Below are positions 1 to 7,498 of a stretch of 64,000 nucleotides of DNA, in pieces. Both the position numbers and the translations under genes were made by a program. The DNA is from JAHRAW01 sp963693025. Lineage in GTDB: Bacteria; Pseudomonadota; Gammaproteobacteria; Arenicellales; Poriferihabitantaceae. Within the stretch, counting starts at the first letter, position 1. Each line of letters opens with the position of its first letter. The stretch spans positions 1,612,001-1,676,000 of the forward strand of contig OY843749.1 in NCBI GenBank assembly GCA_963693025.1, written 5' to 3'. Below the pieces are notes generated by a model. It was not told where the DNA came from. It saw nothing but the letters and a program-made list of their open reading frames with translations, and ran no database searches.

Positions 1-88
1 GAAGGAAGTTGAGTAACGGAAAATTTCGTAACTGCTGGTGGCAGATGTCTAACTGCGTCCGCCAATCTTTCTTTATTTCAAGCGGTGC

Positions 89-439
89 ATGGCTATGACA
101 AAGACAAACGACAAACATTCCGATGCAATCTGGAGGTCAGAGTATTCTGACCGTTGCTTGGTCGCACAACGCTTATTCAAGCAAATCGGTTTCATAAGTA
201 AAGAAACCAGGCAAGGCACCAACGAAATTGGTTATACAAATTCCAATCGGCAAGTGTGCTTGGGGACACGTAAACAGCCTGGCACCGACCATAATGCCTA
301 TTCTTATGCCATGTTCTGTTTGGATTGTGGCAAGGTTTACGGGGCGAACGGAACTGATGTGGGTGGGGCTGGTGCAGGCCAAGGAATCGCATGCCACTAT
401 TGCAGAGGAAGGACACCGGATAAAAACCTTGCATTTTGA
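89..439 (+). CDS. Small Cys-rich hypothetical protein
   Basis: Unrecognised 116-residue protein. Two CxxC pairs (Cys77/Cys80 and Cys102/Cys105) flank a GKVYGANGTD segment, which suggests a small zinc ribbon. An alternative ATG lies two codons downstream. It sits immediately upstream of the truncated atpA start, at the place where atpH-atpA would normally be contiguous, so it is most likely accessory cargo in the atp operon. Shorter overlapping frames in this stretch show no such motifs. Function unknown; the zinc-binding idea rests only on cysteine spacing. Confidence 0.55.
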   Translation: MAMTKTNDKHSDAIWRSEYSDRCLVAQRLFKQIGFISKETRQGTNEIGYTNSNRQVCLGTRKQPGTDHNAYSYAMFCLDCGKVYGANGTDVGGAGAGQGIACHYCRGRTPDKNLAF

Positions 440-509
440 CAACTCAACCAACGGGATAAACATCCGCTTTCTTACATCTCTTTACCATCATACAATTTGA
501 GAAATACAG

Positions 510-635
510 ATGACTACAAGCAACTTAAACTCTTCCGAAGTCAGCAAACTCATCAAGGAGCGCATCGTCAATTTTGAAGCGGACGCCGAGGTGCGCGCAC
601 AACTTGACCAACTTGCCGGGGCGCTTCGCGCTTGA
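510..635 (+). pseudogene. Truncated 5' copy of atpA
   Basis: ATG at 510 opens a frame reading MTTSNLNSSEVSKLIKERIV and onward; it stops at 633-635 after 41 codons. Bases 549-590 are identical to 1647-1688 in intact atpA, whereas the first 13 codons differ (Val/Ile, Lys/Glu and other changes) yet remain plausible ATP synthase alpha N-termini. After about codon 28 the similarity ends and 13 unrelated codons follow. The upstream context (gagaaatacag) resembles the gagaattcgac before the intact gene, so this probably marks the original ribosome-binding site. I read it as the displaced start of the native gene or of an imported allele. Confidence 0.8.
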
Positions 636-660
636 CATTCGGCGCGCTCGCCCAATTCGC

Positions 661-1614
661 ATGCAGCAAGAAAATCAAACACTCGGCATTTTATTTGTGT
701 TCATCGCAGCCGCTGCTTTTGCCTCTGCGGGGCTGTTCACGCGGGTGGTTACGACCGACATTCCGACCACGTTGTTTTGGCGCTCGCTCATTGGCGGGGT
801 CTGCGTGCTTGTGATTTATTTTTTTATGCAGCAACGGCGCATCGGGCGTGTGTCGTTTGGCGAAGCGTTGCGTTGTTCGCTTGGCGAATGGGTCATCGGC
901 GGAATTGCGGCGATTGGCATGATTTGTTTTATTGCGGCTTTTTTCCATACCAGCATCGCCAATGTAGTTTTCGTTTACGGCACGATGCCGTTGATTACTT
1001 TTCTTTTGGCAATGTGGGTGCTGAAATGCAAAGCCAACTGGATTGCGTTTGGCGCTTGTGGTTTGTGCATCGCCGGTGTTGGCATCATCGTCGGCGGCGC
1101 CGGTCAAGTGGGCGATTTTTTGGGGCTTGCGCTTGCCTTCGGCATGACCTTTTGCTGGGCGGCGTTCACCGTAGCCACCAAGTATTTTCCAAACACCGAC
1201 ATAGTCAAAGCGACTTACCTGCAGGGATTTCTTACCGCCATCGCGGTGCTGCCGTTGGTTTCTTTTACCGGCACTTTACCGGCGGATTATTTTTGGCTTG
1301 CGTTGTTTGGGTTGACAAGTTTGGTGGTTGGCTTTGGTGTTTATCTGCTGGGCGTGAAACGCGTAACCGCAACCGTCGCCGCGTTGGTTGGGATGGCGGA
1401 AATCATCATTGCGCCCATCGCGGCGTATTTGCTGTTTGCCGAAAACCCCGGCGTAAACACTATCATCGGCGGCGCGATTATTTTGCTGGCGACCACCGGT
1501 TACCTGACCGTGCAACATATCAAGCGAAAGGAAATTCCCGCTGAGCAAATCGTGGGAGCAACCATCTGTCAGACGCATCCATTCACTGCCACACACATCG
1601 AGAATTCGACATGA
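661..1614 (+). CDS. EamA/DMT-family transporter inserted before atpA
   Basis: A 317-residue polytopic membrane protein with the two-repeat, roughly ten-helix pattern of EamA (drug/metabolite transporter) proteins; the first helix begins at LGILFVFIAAAAF. ATG 661 is chosen because the hydrophobic core starts five residues later; no clear Shine-Dalgarno sequence is visible. Its stop (1612-1614) overlaps the atpA start codon (1611-1613) as ATGA, so atpA translation is probably coupled to this gene. It lies exactly between the truncated and intact atpA starts. Family is confident; substrate cannot be told. Confidence 0.85.
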   Translation: MQQENQTLGILFVFIAAAAFASAGLFTRVVTTDIPTTLFWRSLIGGVCVLVIYFFMQQRRIGRVSFGEALRCSLGEWVIGGIAAIGMICFIAAFFHTSIANVVFVYGTMPLITFLLAMWVLKCKANWIAFGACGLCIAGVGIIVGGAGQVGDFLGLALAFGMTFCWAAFTVATKYFPNTDIVKATYLQGFLTAIAVLPLVSFTGTLPADYFWLALFGLTSLVVGFGVYLLGVKRVTATVAALVGMAEIIIAPIAAYLLFAENPGVNTIIGGAIILLATTGYLTVQHIKRKEIPAEQIVGATICQTHPFTATHIENST

Positions 1615-3158
1615 CCATCACCCTCAACCCCTCCGAAATATCAGAGCTCATCAAGGAGCGCATCGTCAATTTTGAAGCGGACGCCGAGGCGCGCACCGAG
1701 GGCACCATCGTGATGCTGACCGACGGCATCGTCCGCATTCACGGCTTGTCGGCGGCGATGCAGGGCGAAATGCTTGAATTCCCCGGCAACACCTTCGGGC
1801 TCGCGCTCAACCTCGAACAAGACTCGGTCGGGGCGGTGGTGCTGGGCGAATACAAACACCTGTCGGAAGGCGACACGGTCAAATGCACCGGGCGCATTCT
1901 CGAAGTGCCGGTCGGCGAAGGCTTGCTCGGGCGCGTGGTCGATTCGCTCGGGCAGCCGGTGGACGGCAAAGGCGCGATTGAGACCGCCGGCGTGTCGCCG
2001 ATCGAAAAAGTCGCGCCGGGGGTCATCGCGCGCAAGTCGGTTGACCAGCCGGTGCAAATCGGTTTGAAATCCATCGACGCGATGGTGCCGATTGGCCGCG
2101 GCCAGCGCGAGTTAATTATCGGCGACCGCCAGACCGGCAAGACCGCGGTGGCGGTGGACGCCATCATCAACCAGAAGGGAACCGGCATCAAGTGCATCTA
2201 TGTCGCCGTCGGGCAGAAGGCGTCGAGCATCGCCGCGGTGGTGCGCAAACTGGAAGAGCACGACGCGATGGAGCACACCATTGTGGTCGCCGCGCCGGCA
2301 TCCAGTTCCGCCTCGGAGCAATTCATCGCGCCGTATTCCGGCTGCACCATGGGCGAATATTTCCGCGACCGCGGCGAAGACGCGCTCATCATCTACGACG
2401 ACCTGACCAAGCAAGCGTGGGCATACCGCCAGATTTCGCTGCTACTGCGCCGCCCGCCCGGACGCGAAGCCTATCCCGGCGATGTCTTCTATCTGCACTC
2501 GCGCCTGCTTGAGCGCGCCGCGCGCATCTCGGAAGACGCGGTCGCCAAACTCACCGACGGCAAGGTCACCGGCAAAACCGGCTCGCTGACCGCCCTGCCC
2601 ATCATCGAGACGCAAGCCGGCGACGTGTCCGCCTTCGTGCCGACCAACGTCATCTCCATCACCGACGGGCAAATCTTCCTGGAGACCGGCTTGTTCAACG
2701 CCGGCATCCGCCCCGCCATCAACGCGGGCTTGTCGGTCTCCCGAGTCGGCGGCGCCGCCCAAACCCCCATCATCAAAAAACTCGGCGGCGGCATCCGCCT
2801 CGCGCTAGCCCAATACCGCGAACTCGCCGCCTTCTCCCAATTCGCCTCCGACCTCGACGAAGCCACCCGCAAACAACTGGAACGCGGCGAACGCGTAATG
2901 GAAATAATGAAACAACCGCAATACCAACCGATGTCGGTGGCGGAAATGGCGCTGTCTTTGTTTGCGGTTAACGAGGGGTATTTGGATGAAATTGAAGTCG
3001 GCAAAGCGGTGGAGTTTGAGGCGGCGATGCAGGCTTATGTCAAGTCGTCGCACGGGGGGTTGTTGGATGAGATTAATGGGAAGCCGGAATATGGCGATGA
3101 GGTGGCGGGGAAGATGAAGGGGGCGTTGGATGATTTTAAGGAGAATGGGAGTTGGTGA
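1611..3158 (+). CDS. atpA: F1Fo ATP synthase subunit alpha
   Basis: Full-length 515-residue alpha subunit of the F1 catalytic head. The Walker A motif GDRQTGKT is at residues 171-178, and the SVSRVGGAAQ segment with the conserved arginine is near residue 378. Normally atpA follows atpH directly and precedes atpG by a few bases; here it is separated from both by foreign genes. The N-terminus (MTITLNPSEISELIKERIV) differs from that of the truncated copy at 510, although codons 13-26 are identical. The start overlaps the upstream EamA stop. Confidence 0.98.
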   Translation: MTITLNPSEISELIKERIVNFEADAEARTEGTIVMLTDGIVRIHGLSAAMQGEMLEFPGNTFGLALNLEQDSVGAVVLGEYKHLSEGDTVKCTGRILEVPVGEGLLGRVVDSLGQPVDGKGAIETAGVSPIEKVAPGVIARKSVDQPVQIGLKSIDAMVPIGRGQRELIIGDRQTGKTAVAVDAIINQKGTGIKCIYVAVGQKASSIAAVVRKLEEHDAMEHTIVVAAPASSSASEQFIAPYSGCTMGEYFRDRGEDALIIYDDLTKQAWAYRQISLLLRRPPGREAYPGDVFYLHSRLLERAARISEDAVAKLTDGKVTGKTGSLTALPIIETQAGDVSAFVPTNVISITDGQIFLETGLFNAGIRPAINAGLSVSRVGGAAQTPIIKKLGGGIRLALAQYRELAAFSQFASDLDEATRKQLERGERVMEIMKQPQYQPMSVAEMALSLFAVNEGYLDEIEVGKAVEFEAAMQAYVKSSHGGLLDEINGKPEYGDEVAGKMKGALDDFKENGSW

Positions 3159-3204
3159 TGTTCGTTATGCGTCATTCCCGCAACCTGCCCCCGCACCTTC
3201 CACA

Positions 3205-3237
3205 CCGCCACTCCCGCAGTCTGTTGAGCGGGAGTCC
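3205..3237. repeat. Short palindromic repeat 3' of atpA
   Basis: A perfect 8-bp stem (actcccgc / gcgggagt, 3210-3217 with 3228-3235) follows atpA. The 33 bases 3205-3237 recur as an exact reverse complement at 34333-34365, about 31 kb away. This marks it as a dispersed REP-like palindrome rather than a gene-specific terminator, since no T-run follows. Confidence 0.7.
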
Positions 3238-3268
3238 ATGTCTTTAACAATCAATTTGGAATAATGAA

Positions 3269-3748
3269 ATGTACAGCGATATTCAAGAGTTAAAAGACGA
3301 AGGCTTTGGTGGATTCCACAAAGTTGACGATTTAATGCAAGACAACTGTGCATCTATTCCTGTCGTCCCCGGTGTTTACATGATTCTGAATCCGACCCGT
3401 GAGAAAAATTTCCTCAACGAAAGCGTTGGCGGGCATTTTAAGGGGAAAAATCCGACCGTTCCCACTGCTACACTTGAAAGAAACTGGGTTAATGACACGA
3501 TTATTTTGTATATCGGGAATACTGGGCGGACTCTTCGTGCGCGAATCAACGAATTGATGAAATTCGGGCAAGGCAATCGAGTTGGGCATTGGGGTGGGCG
3601 TTTGGTTTGGCAGTTAGGAAACAGCAGTGACTTGCTGATTTGCTACCAAGCAGTAACAGATGAAGAACCTGCCGATATGAAAGCCGGAATAATTGCACGG
3701 TTTAGATCCAACTACGGCAATTACCCTTTTGCAAACAACCCGCGATAA
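3269..3748 (+). CDS. GIY-YIG-like domain protein
   Basis: A 159-residue protein with a GIY-YIG-like core: GVYMI near residue 35, ILYIG near residue 78, then the arginine helix TLRARINELMKFG. The domain is wider spaced than usual, with about 40 residues between the two strands, so it may be a divergent member. It begins 110 bases after atpA and is followed 17 bases later by the unknown gene at 3766, suggesting a two-gene cargo unit riding on the atp transcript. The sequence looks AT-richer than atpA. Nuclease activity is inferred from the fold only; I did not identify the catalytic glutamate with certainty. Confidence 0.65.
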   Translation: MYSDIQELKDEGFGGFHKVDDLMQDNCASIPVVPGVYMILNPTREKNFLNESVGGHFKGKNPTVPTATLERNWVNDTIILYIGNTGRTLRARINELMKFGQGNRVGHWGGRLVWQLGNSSDLLICYQAVTDEEPADMKAGIIARFRSNYGNYPFANNPR

Positions 3749-3765
3749 CAAAAGTCAGTAAAAAA

Positions 3766-4422
3766 ATGAACGAATTTAATTCACAAGTAGCCGACCAACA
3801 AGCAAAAACTCTCAACACTATATTGAGAGAAGATTACGGTTGGCGAGACGATGATTTTGTTGACGGAATGGCGCCTCTCGAATCGCATCGTGGCACTAAG
3901 ATATGGAACCCCAAAACCAATTCATCGCAGTTAATGAAACTGTTACGGACTATGCTTGGTCCCCGTCATAAGCGGGCGGTAGAACTAAGTGATGTTATTA
4001 ACCGAACCAAATTGTTAAAATTTACGCCACCTAACCTTGACGAAAATCTTGAGTCACTGGACAAAGGCGCTACTCCGGCAAACATGGCTCCATTTCCGCA
4101 AAATGACATTCTGCATTGGGCGGGGTTTTTCATGCGGGAGGCTATAGTTGTGCCTGATTTTGATGAACATGACGAAATTGAACGCGCAAAATTGTTGGAG
4201 TTGCAAAACTCGATTGGTGAAGGCAAAGTAAATGCATCAGATGTGCAAGAATTTCTTAAATTGGATTTATTTAATCAATGGGTACGATTTCGAGGCTATG
4301 GAATCTCTGGACACGATTTCATCGTGAGATTAAGCAATGCACCCTTTGTGGCACGCATTCCGAGCATCGTATTGTATGGTGCGGAATGGATTAACATCAC
4401 TTCTTTTAACGACACACAATAG
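3766..4422 (+). CDS. Hypothetical protein, partner of GIY-YIG gene
   Basis: A 218-residue soluble protein I do not recognise. It is acidic with no signal peptide or membrane segment. The short gap after the GIY-YIG-like gene and the shared AT-rich composition suggest the two moved together. Its stop is ten bases before the truncated atpG copy at 4433. No motif supports a function. Confidence 0.7.
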   Translation: MNEFNSQVADQQAKTLNTILREDYGWRDDDFVDGMAPLESHRGTKIWNPKTNSSQLMKLLRTMLGPRHKRAVELSDVINRTKLLKFTPPNLDENLESLDKGATPANMAPFPQNDILHWAGFFMREAIVVPDFDEHDEIERAKLLELQNSIGEGKVNASDVQEFLKLDLFNQWVRFRGYGISGHDFIVRLSNAPFVARIPSIVLYGAEWINITSFNDTQ

Positions 4423-4432
4423 GCCGTAAATC

Positions 4433-4535
4433 ATGCCCGGCGCAAAAGAAATCCGCACGCAAATCGACTCAGTCGGCAGCACGCGGAAAATTACCAAAGC
4501 GATGGAGATGGTCGCCGCCAGTAAGATGCGGCGGG
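4433..4535 (+). pseudogene. Truncated 5' copy of atpG
   Basis: These 103 bases match the first 103 bases of intact atpG (5004-5106) with five differences (Gly-Ser, Arg, Ile, Glu and Ser codons). All five are at third codon positions and synonymous. Homology starts at the ATG and ends abruptly after the codons for SKMRR, where unrelated repeat DNA begins. The reading frame runs on to 4855 through two palindromic elements, but that tail is not a real protein. The synonymous-only pattern implies both copies were functional alleles before they were placed in tandem. Confidence 0.9.
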
Positions 4536-4568
4536 TTCGGGGTTGCGTGTGGGCACGAATCCCGCCGC

Positions 4569-4727
4569 CGTCATTCCCGCAGGACGCGGGAATCCAGTCG
4601 TCCACGGATGGCAAACTATCGTCACCTCCCACGTCCGCCGTGCCACCGACAAAAATTCCTGGATTCCCGATGGTAAGTGTCCGTAAGCCGCTGTCGCGGC
4701 AACGGACACTAACGCTCGGGAATGACG
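4569..4727. repeat. Variant palindromic element with cgtcattcccg ends
   Basis: A 159-bp element bounded by cgtcattcccg (4569-4579) and cgggaatgacg (4717-4727). Its left end holds ATTCCC-N9-GGGAAT, resembling the short repeats known as dRS3 in Neisseria. Its right part shares the aagtgtccgtaagccg...cggcaacggacact arm of the element at 4772. It lies between the truncated and intact atpG starts. Confidence 0.75.
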
Positions 4728-4771
4728 GCGGAGTGGCTGGTTTGTTGTTGGGTGAAAAACAACAACAACCC

Positions 4772-4970
4772 CGTCATTCTCGAACGGTAGAAAATAGGGA
4801 GCCGACAGGCGACCATATTTTCTTCGATTCGGGAATCTCCCTAAGGCTACCGTGAATTCCAACAAAGCCCATGCCAACCTTAGGGAGATTCCCGAGGACG
4901 CAAGTGTCCGTAAGCCGCCGCTTAAAAGAAAAAGCGCGGCGGCAACGGACACTAACGCTCGAGAATGACG
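4772..4970 (+). repeat. 200-bp palindromic element, copy 1
   Basis: A 199-bp element with terminal inverted repeats cgtcattctcga / tcgagaatgacg and two internal inverted repeats: gggaatctccctaagg with ccttagggagattccc, and agtgtccgtaagccgccgc with its near-complement ending cggacact. It occupies most of the gap between the two atpG starts. The same architecture is seen at 27853, 28100, 30380, 30589, 51153 and 61793. No coding content; the peptides it encodes are repeat-derived. Confidence 0.9.
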
Positions 4971-5003
4971 AGTATGAAACCATTGCCTAATCGAGACTAG
5001 AAA

Positions 5004-5867
5004 ATGCCCGGCGCAAAAGAAATCCGCACGCAAATCGACTCAGTCGGTAGCACGCGAAAAATCACCAAAGCGATGGAAATGGTCGCCGCCAGCAAGATGC
5101 GGCGGGCGCAGGAGCGGATGCGGGCGGCGCAGCCTTATGCGCGCAAGATGCGCGGTGTGGTCGCGCATTTGGCGCGCGCGCATTCGGAATATAAACATCC
5201 TTACACGGTCGAGCGCGAGGCGAAGGCGGTGGGTTTTGTCGTCGTCTCATCGGACCGCGGGTTGTGCGGCGGGCTCAATGTCAACCTGTTTCGCAAGGCG
5301 GTGATGGCGATGTCCGAGTGGCACGACAAAGGCGTTGAAGTGCGCGTTGCGGTCATCGGCAAAAAGGCGAGCGCGTTTTTCAACCGCTTCAAAGCCAACA
5401 TCGTCTCAGAGGCCGTCAACCTCGGCGACGCGCCGCAACTCGGCGAGTTGGTCGGCGCGGTCAAGGTGATGATGGACGACTACATGGCGGGCGAAATCGA
5501 CCGGCTGTTTGTCGCCAGCAATGAATTCGTCAACACCATGACGCAGCGCCCGGTTATCGAGCAATTGATTCCCATCACGCCCGGCGAAAAAGACGAAGAC
5601 CTGTCCCACCACTGGGACTACATCTACGAACCCGGCGCCGCCGAAGTAATCGACACCCTGATGTCGCGCTACATCGAATCGCTAATCTATCAAGAAGTCG
5701 CGGAAAACGCCGCCTGCGAACAAGCGGCACGAATGGTCGCAATGAAATCCGCCACCGACAACGCCGGCAAACTCATCGACGAATTGCAACTGGTGTATAA
5801 CAAAGCGCGACAAGCGGCAATCACACAAGAGTTGTCCGAGATTGTGGGCGGGGCGGCGGCGGTTTAG
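5004..5867 (+). CDS. atpG: F1Fo ATP synthase subunit gamma
   Basis: The complete 287-residue gamma subunit, the central shaft of F1. N-terminal MPGAKEIRTQI and the C-terminal helix ending in QAAITQELSEIVGGAAAV are typical, as is the length. The start codon lies 33 bases after the end of palindromic element copy 1; upstream bases (gactagaaa) give only a weak ribosome-binding site. The first 103 bases are repeated at 4433. The stop (TAG, 5865-5867) is followed immediately by TGATG, so the next cargo gene is close-coupled. Confidence 0.97.
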   Translation: MPGAKEIRTQIDSVGSTRKITKAMEMVAASKMRRAQERMRAAQPYARKMRGVVAHLARAHSEYKHPYTVEREAKAVGFVVVSSDRGLCGGLNVNLFRKAVMAMSEWHDKGVEVRVAVIGKKASAFFNRFKANIVSEAVNLGDAPQLGELVGAVKVMMDDYMAGEIDRLFVASNEFVNTMTQRPVIEQLIPITPGEKDEDLSHHWDYIYEPGAAEVIDTLMSRYIESLIYQEVAENAACEQAARMVAMKSATDNAGKLIDELQLVYNKARQAAITQELSEIVGGAAAV

Positions 5868-5869
5868 TG

Positions 5870-6136
5870 ATGTCATGGTTGGGCGCTTTCGGAGATTTTC
5901 TAAGCAGCCTCACTGCCACCGAAGGCGTGTTGCTGATTTTGGTGATATTATTCTATCGTAGAACAGTCACGAGTCACCGTGAGCGGATACATGACCGCCA
6001 AAAAGAAATCGATCGAGTTGCAAAAGAAAATCGCGAATATCGTGACAGGTTCACTCACATTTTAGATCTCAAATCTAAGATGAAATTCAAAGATCAAACC
6101 CCAGCAAATGAACGAACAGAGGAGGAAAAGAAATGA
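5870..6136 (+). CDS. Small membrane protein with coiled coil
   Basis: An 88-residue protein with one N-terminal membrane helix (GVLLILVILFY) followed by a highly charged, probably coiled-coil region (HRERIHDRQKEIDRVAKENR). ATG 5870 is two bases after the atpG stop; GTG 5867, sharing a base with that stop, is an alternative. It overlaps the next gene by four bases (ATGA at 6133). Unknown family; it looks like the first gene of a four-gene unit inserted between atpG and atpD. Confidence 0.7.
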   Translation: MSWLGAFGDFLSSLTATEGVLLILVILFYRRTVTSHRERIHDRQKEIDRVAKENREYRDRFTHILDLKSKMKFKDQTPANERTEEEKK

Positions 6137-6681
6137 TTTACATTCTTTTTGTGTGTTTTTTGATTTTTTCCTTTTTCGATTGGATGTATCTCAAAAAAGT
6201 GTCTCGGCACGACGGTGTATTGTTCCCGTTTTGCCAGTTGCGCCGCGACATCATGAGTTTTTTATATGAAAACGTCTTCCAAAATCCGGGTGCGCTATCG
6301 CGTGAAGAATATGCGGCGGTTCGCCGATTGTCAGATACATTGAACGGCACTATACGCAACTACAACCAACACAAGACATGGACGTTCAATATGCGAAAGA
6401 TGCCAGAGCACCTGGAAGCATACCGACAGGCGGCGGATACCACTTCGAATATCCCGAATCACCCGATCATTCAGGAATTCCACGAACGCTTTCGCCGCTT
6501 GCTCGTTAAGGCATTTATCGCTTATACGCCATTGTTTGTTTTGCACTTGGTCGCGCGCGCCTATCGACTTGGTAAAAAAGCAGGTGCGCGACGCGCTATA
6601 GAAAATGCCGTTGCCAATGCTGATAAAGTTAGAAATGACGCGCGGCGTTATGGCTTGATTGCCGGCGGTGCGGCGGTTTAG
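6133..6681 (+). CDS. Membrane-anchored hypothetical protein
   Basis: A 182-residue protein with an N-terminal membrane helix (IYILFVCFLIFSFFDW) and a second hydrophobic stretch near residues 130-142. I do not recognise it. The start overlaps the previous stop as ATGA, and the next ATG follows the stop by two bases. Its last codons (GLIAGGAAV, DNA ggcggtgcggcggtttag) resemble the atpG 3' end (ggcggggcggcggcggtttag), which may be chance in GC-rich DNA or a trace of duplication. Confidence 0.7.
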   Translation: MIYILFVCFLIFSFFDWMYLKKVSRHDGVLFPFCQLRRDIMSFLYENVFQNPGALSREEYAAVRRLSDTLNGTIRNYNQHKTWTFNMRKMPEHLEAYRQAADTTSNIPNHPIIQEFHERFRRLLVKAFIAYTPLFVLHLVARAYRLGKKAGARRAIENAVANADKVRNDARRYGLIAGGAAV

Positions 6682-6683
6682 GC

Positions 6684-7274
6684 ATGCCCGCAAGCCAGCA
6701 ATTTATTTCCACACTGCAATACCTTTTGCCGGGGTTTCTTGCGGCATGGATTTTTTATGGGCTGACTTCCTATGCCAAGCCGTCACACTTTGAGCGTGTG
6801 ATACAGGCGCTGATATTCACTCTGTTTATACAGATATTCGTTTCTATTTTCGATGAGTTCTTTCCAGGGCATAACTGGGTGGAAAACTTGTTGCCGTTTT
6901 TGTTCGCGGTTGTGTGGGGAATCGTTTTTGCTGTTTCTGCAAATAACGATTGGCTGCATAAACTACTCAGAAAAACTCTCCTCACCACACAAACGTCATA
7001 CAAATCCGAATGGAGTCAATCTTTTGAGGGCTATGACGTCTCATATGTTGTTCTACACTTAAATGACGGAAGACGGCTCATCGGCTGGCCCGAGATATGG
7101 CCCGACAACCCCGACAACGGTCATCTGTTGCTTATAAACGCCGCATGGATTCAAGGGGATGTCGACAAGGACGCGGACCTCATTGAGTTGGAGGGAATGT
7201 GGGGAATTCTTGTTGACGCAAGCCATGTTAATATGGTTGAATTCGTAGATGATTTTCTGGAGGAACCGTCATGA
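6684..7274 (+). CDS. DUF6338-like membrane protein
   Basis: A 196-residue protein that I assign from memory to the DUF6338 type: an N-terminal block of three membrane helices starting LLPGFLAAWIFYGLTS, then a compact soluble domain around VVLHLNDGRRLIGW that reads like a small beta-barrel. Function is unknown for the family. It sits in a tightly packed cargo cassette between atpG and atpD, and its stop overlaps the start of a small proline-rich frame at 7271. The family assignment should be confirmed by profile search. Confidence 0.6.
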   Translation: MPASQQFISTLQYLLPGFLAAWIFYGLTSYAKPSHFERVIQALIFTLFIQIFVSIFDEFFPGHNWVENLLPFLFAVVWGIVFAVSANNDWLHKLLRKTLLTTQTSYKSEWSQSFEGYDVSYVVLHLNDGRRLIGWPEIWPDNPDNGHLLLINAAWIQGDVDKDADLIELEGMWGILVDASHVNMVEFVDDFLEEPS

Positions 7275-7417
7275 CCAACCCATCTAAACCTTTGCCGCCG
7301 AGGCGTTTTAACGGAAAAATACCGAAAAATTACAACCCAATTCCTCCCAACGCAAAACGTCCGCCACCGCCACCCGCACCGCCGCCACCGCCATCATCAA
7401 GTCGCCGACAGGATTAA
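7271..7417 (+). CDS. Proline-rich small protein
   Basis: A 48-codon frame opening with an ATGA overlap onto the DUF6338-like gene. It reads MTNPSKPLPPRRFNGKIPKN, then a Pro-rich tail, and ends SSSRRQD. The overlap and the basic, proline-rich character suggest a genuine small gene in the cassette, perhaps one that binds a membrane or SH3-like partner. Too short to classify. Confidence 0.45.
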   Translation: MTNPSKPLPPRRFNGKIPKNYNPIPPNAKRPPPPPAPPPPPSSSRRQD

Positions 7418-7498
7418 CTCGCCCGCCATCGTCTGCGTGTTTGCGCGCCTGCAGTGTGACGGTAACGGGAGCGGAGCGAAGAGCAAACAAGTTTAACA

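Noticed and set aside
4433..4855. 140-residue open frame beginning like atpG
   Set aside because: Only the first 34 codons are atpG; the rest translates palindromic repeat DNA and is not a plausible protein.
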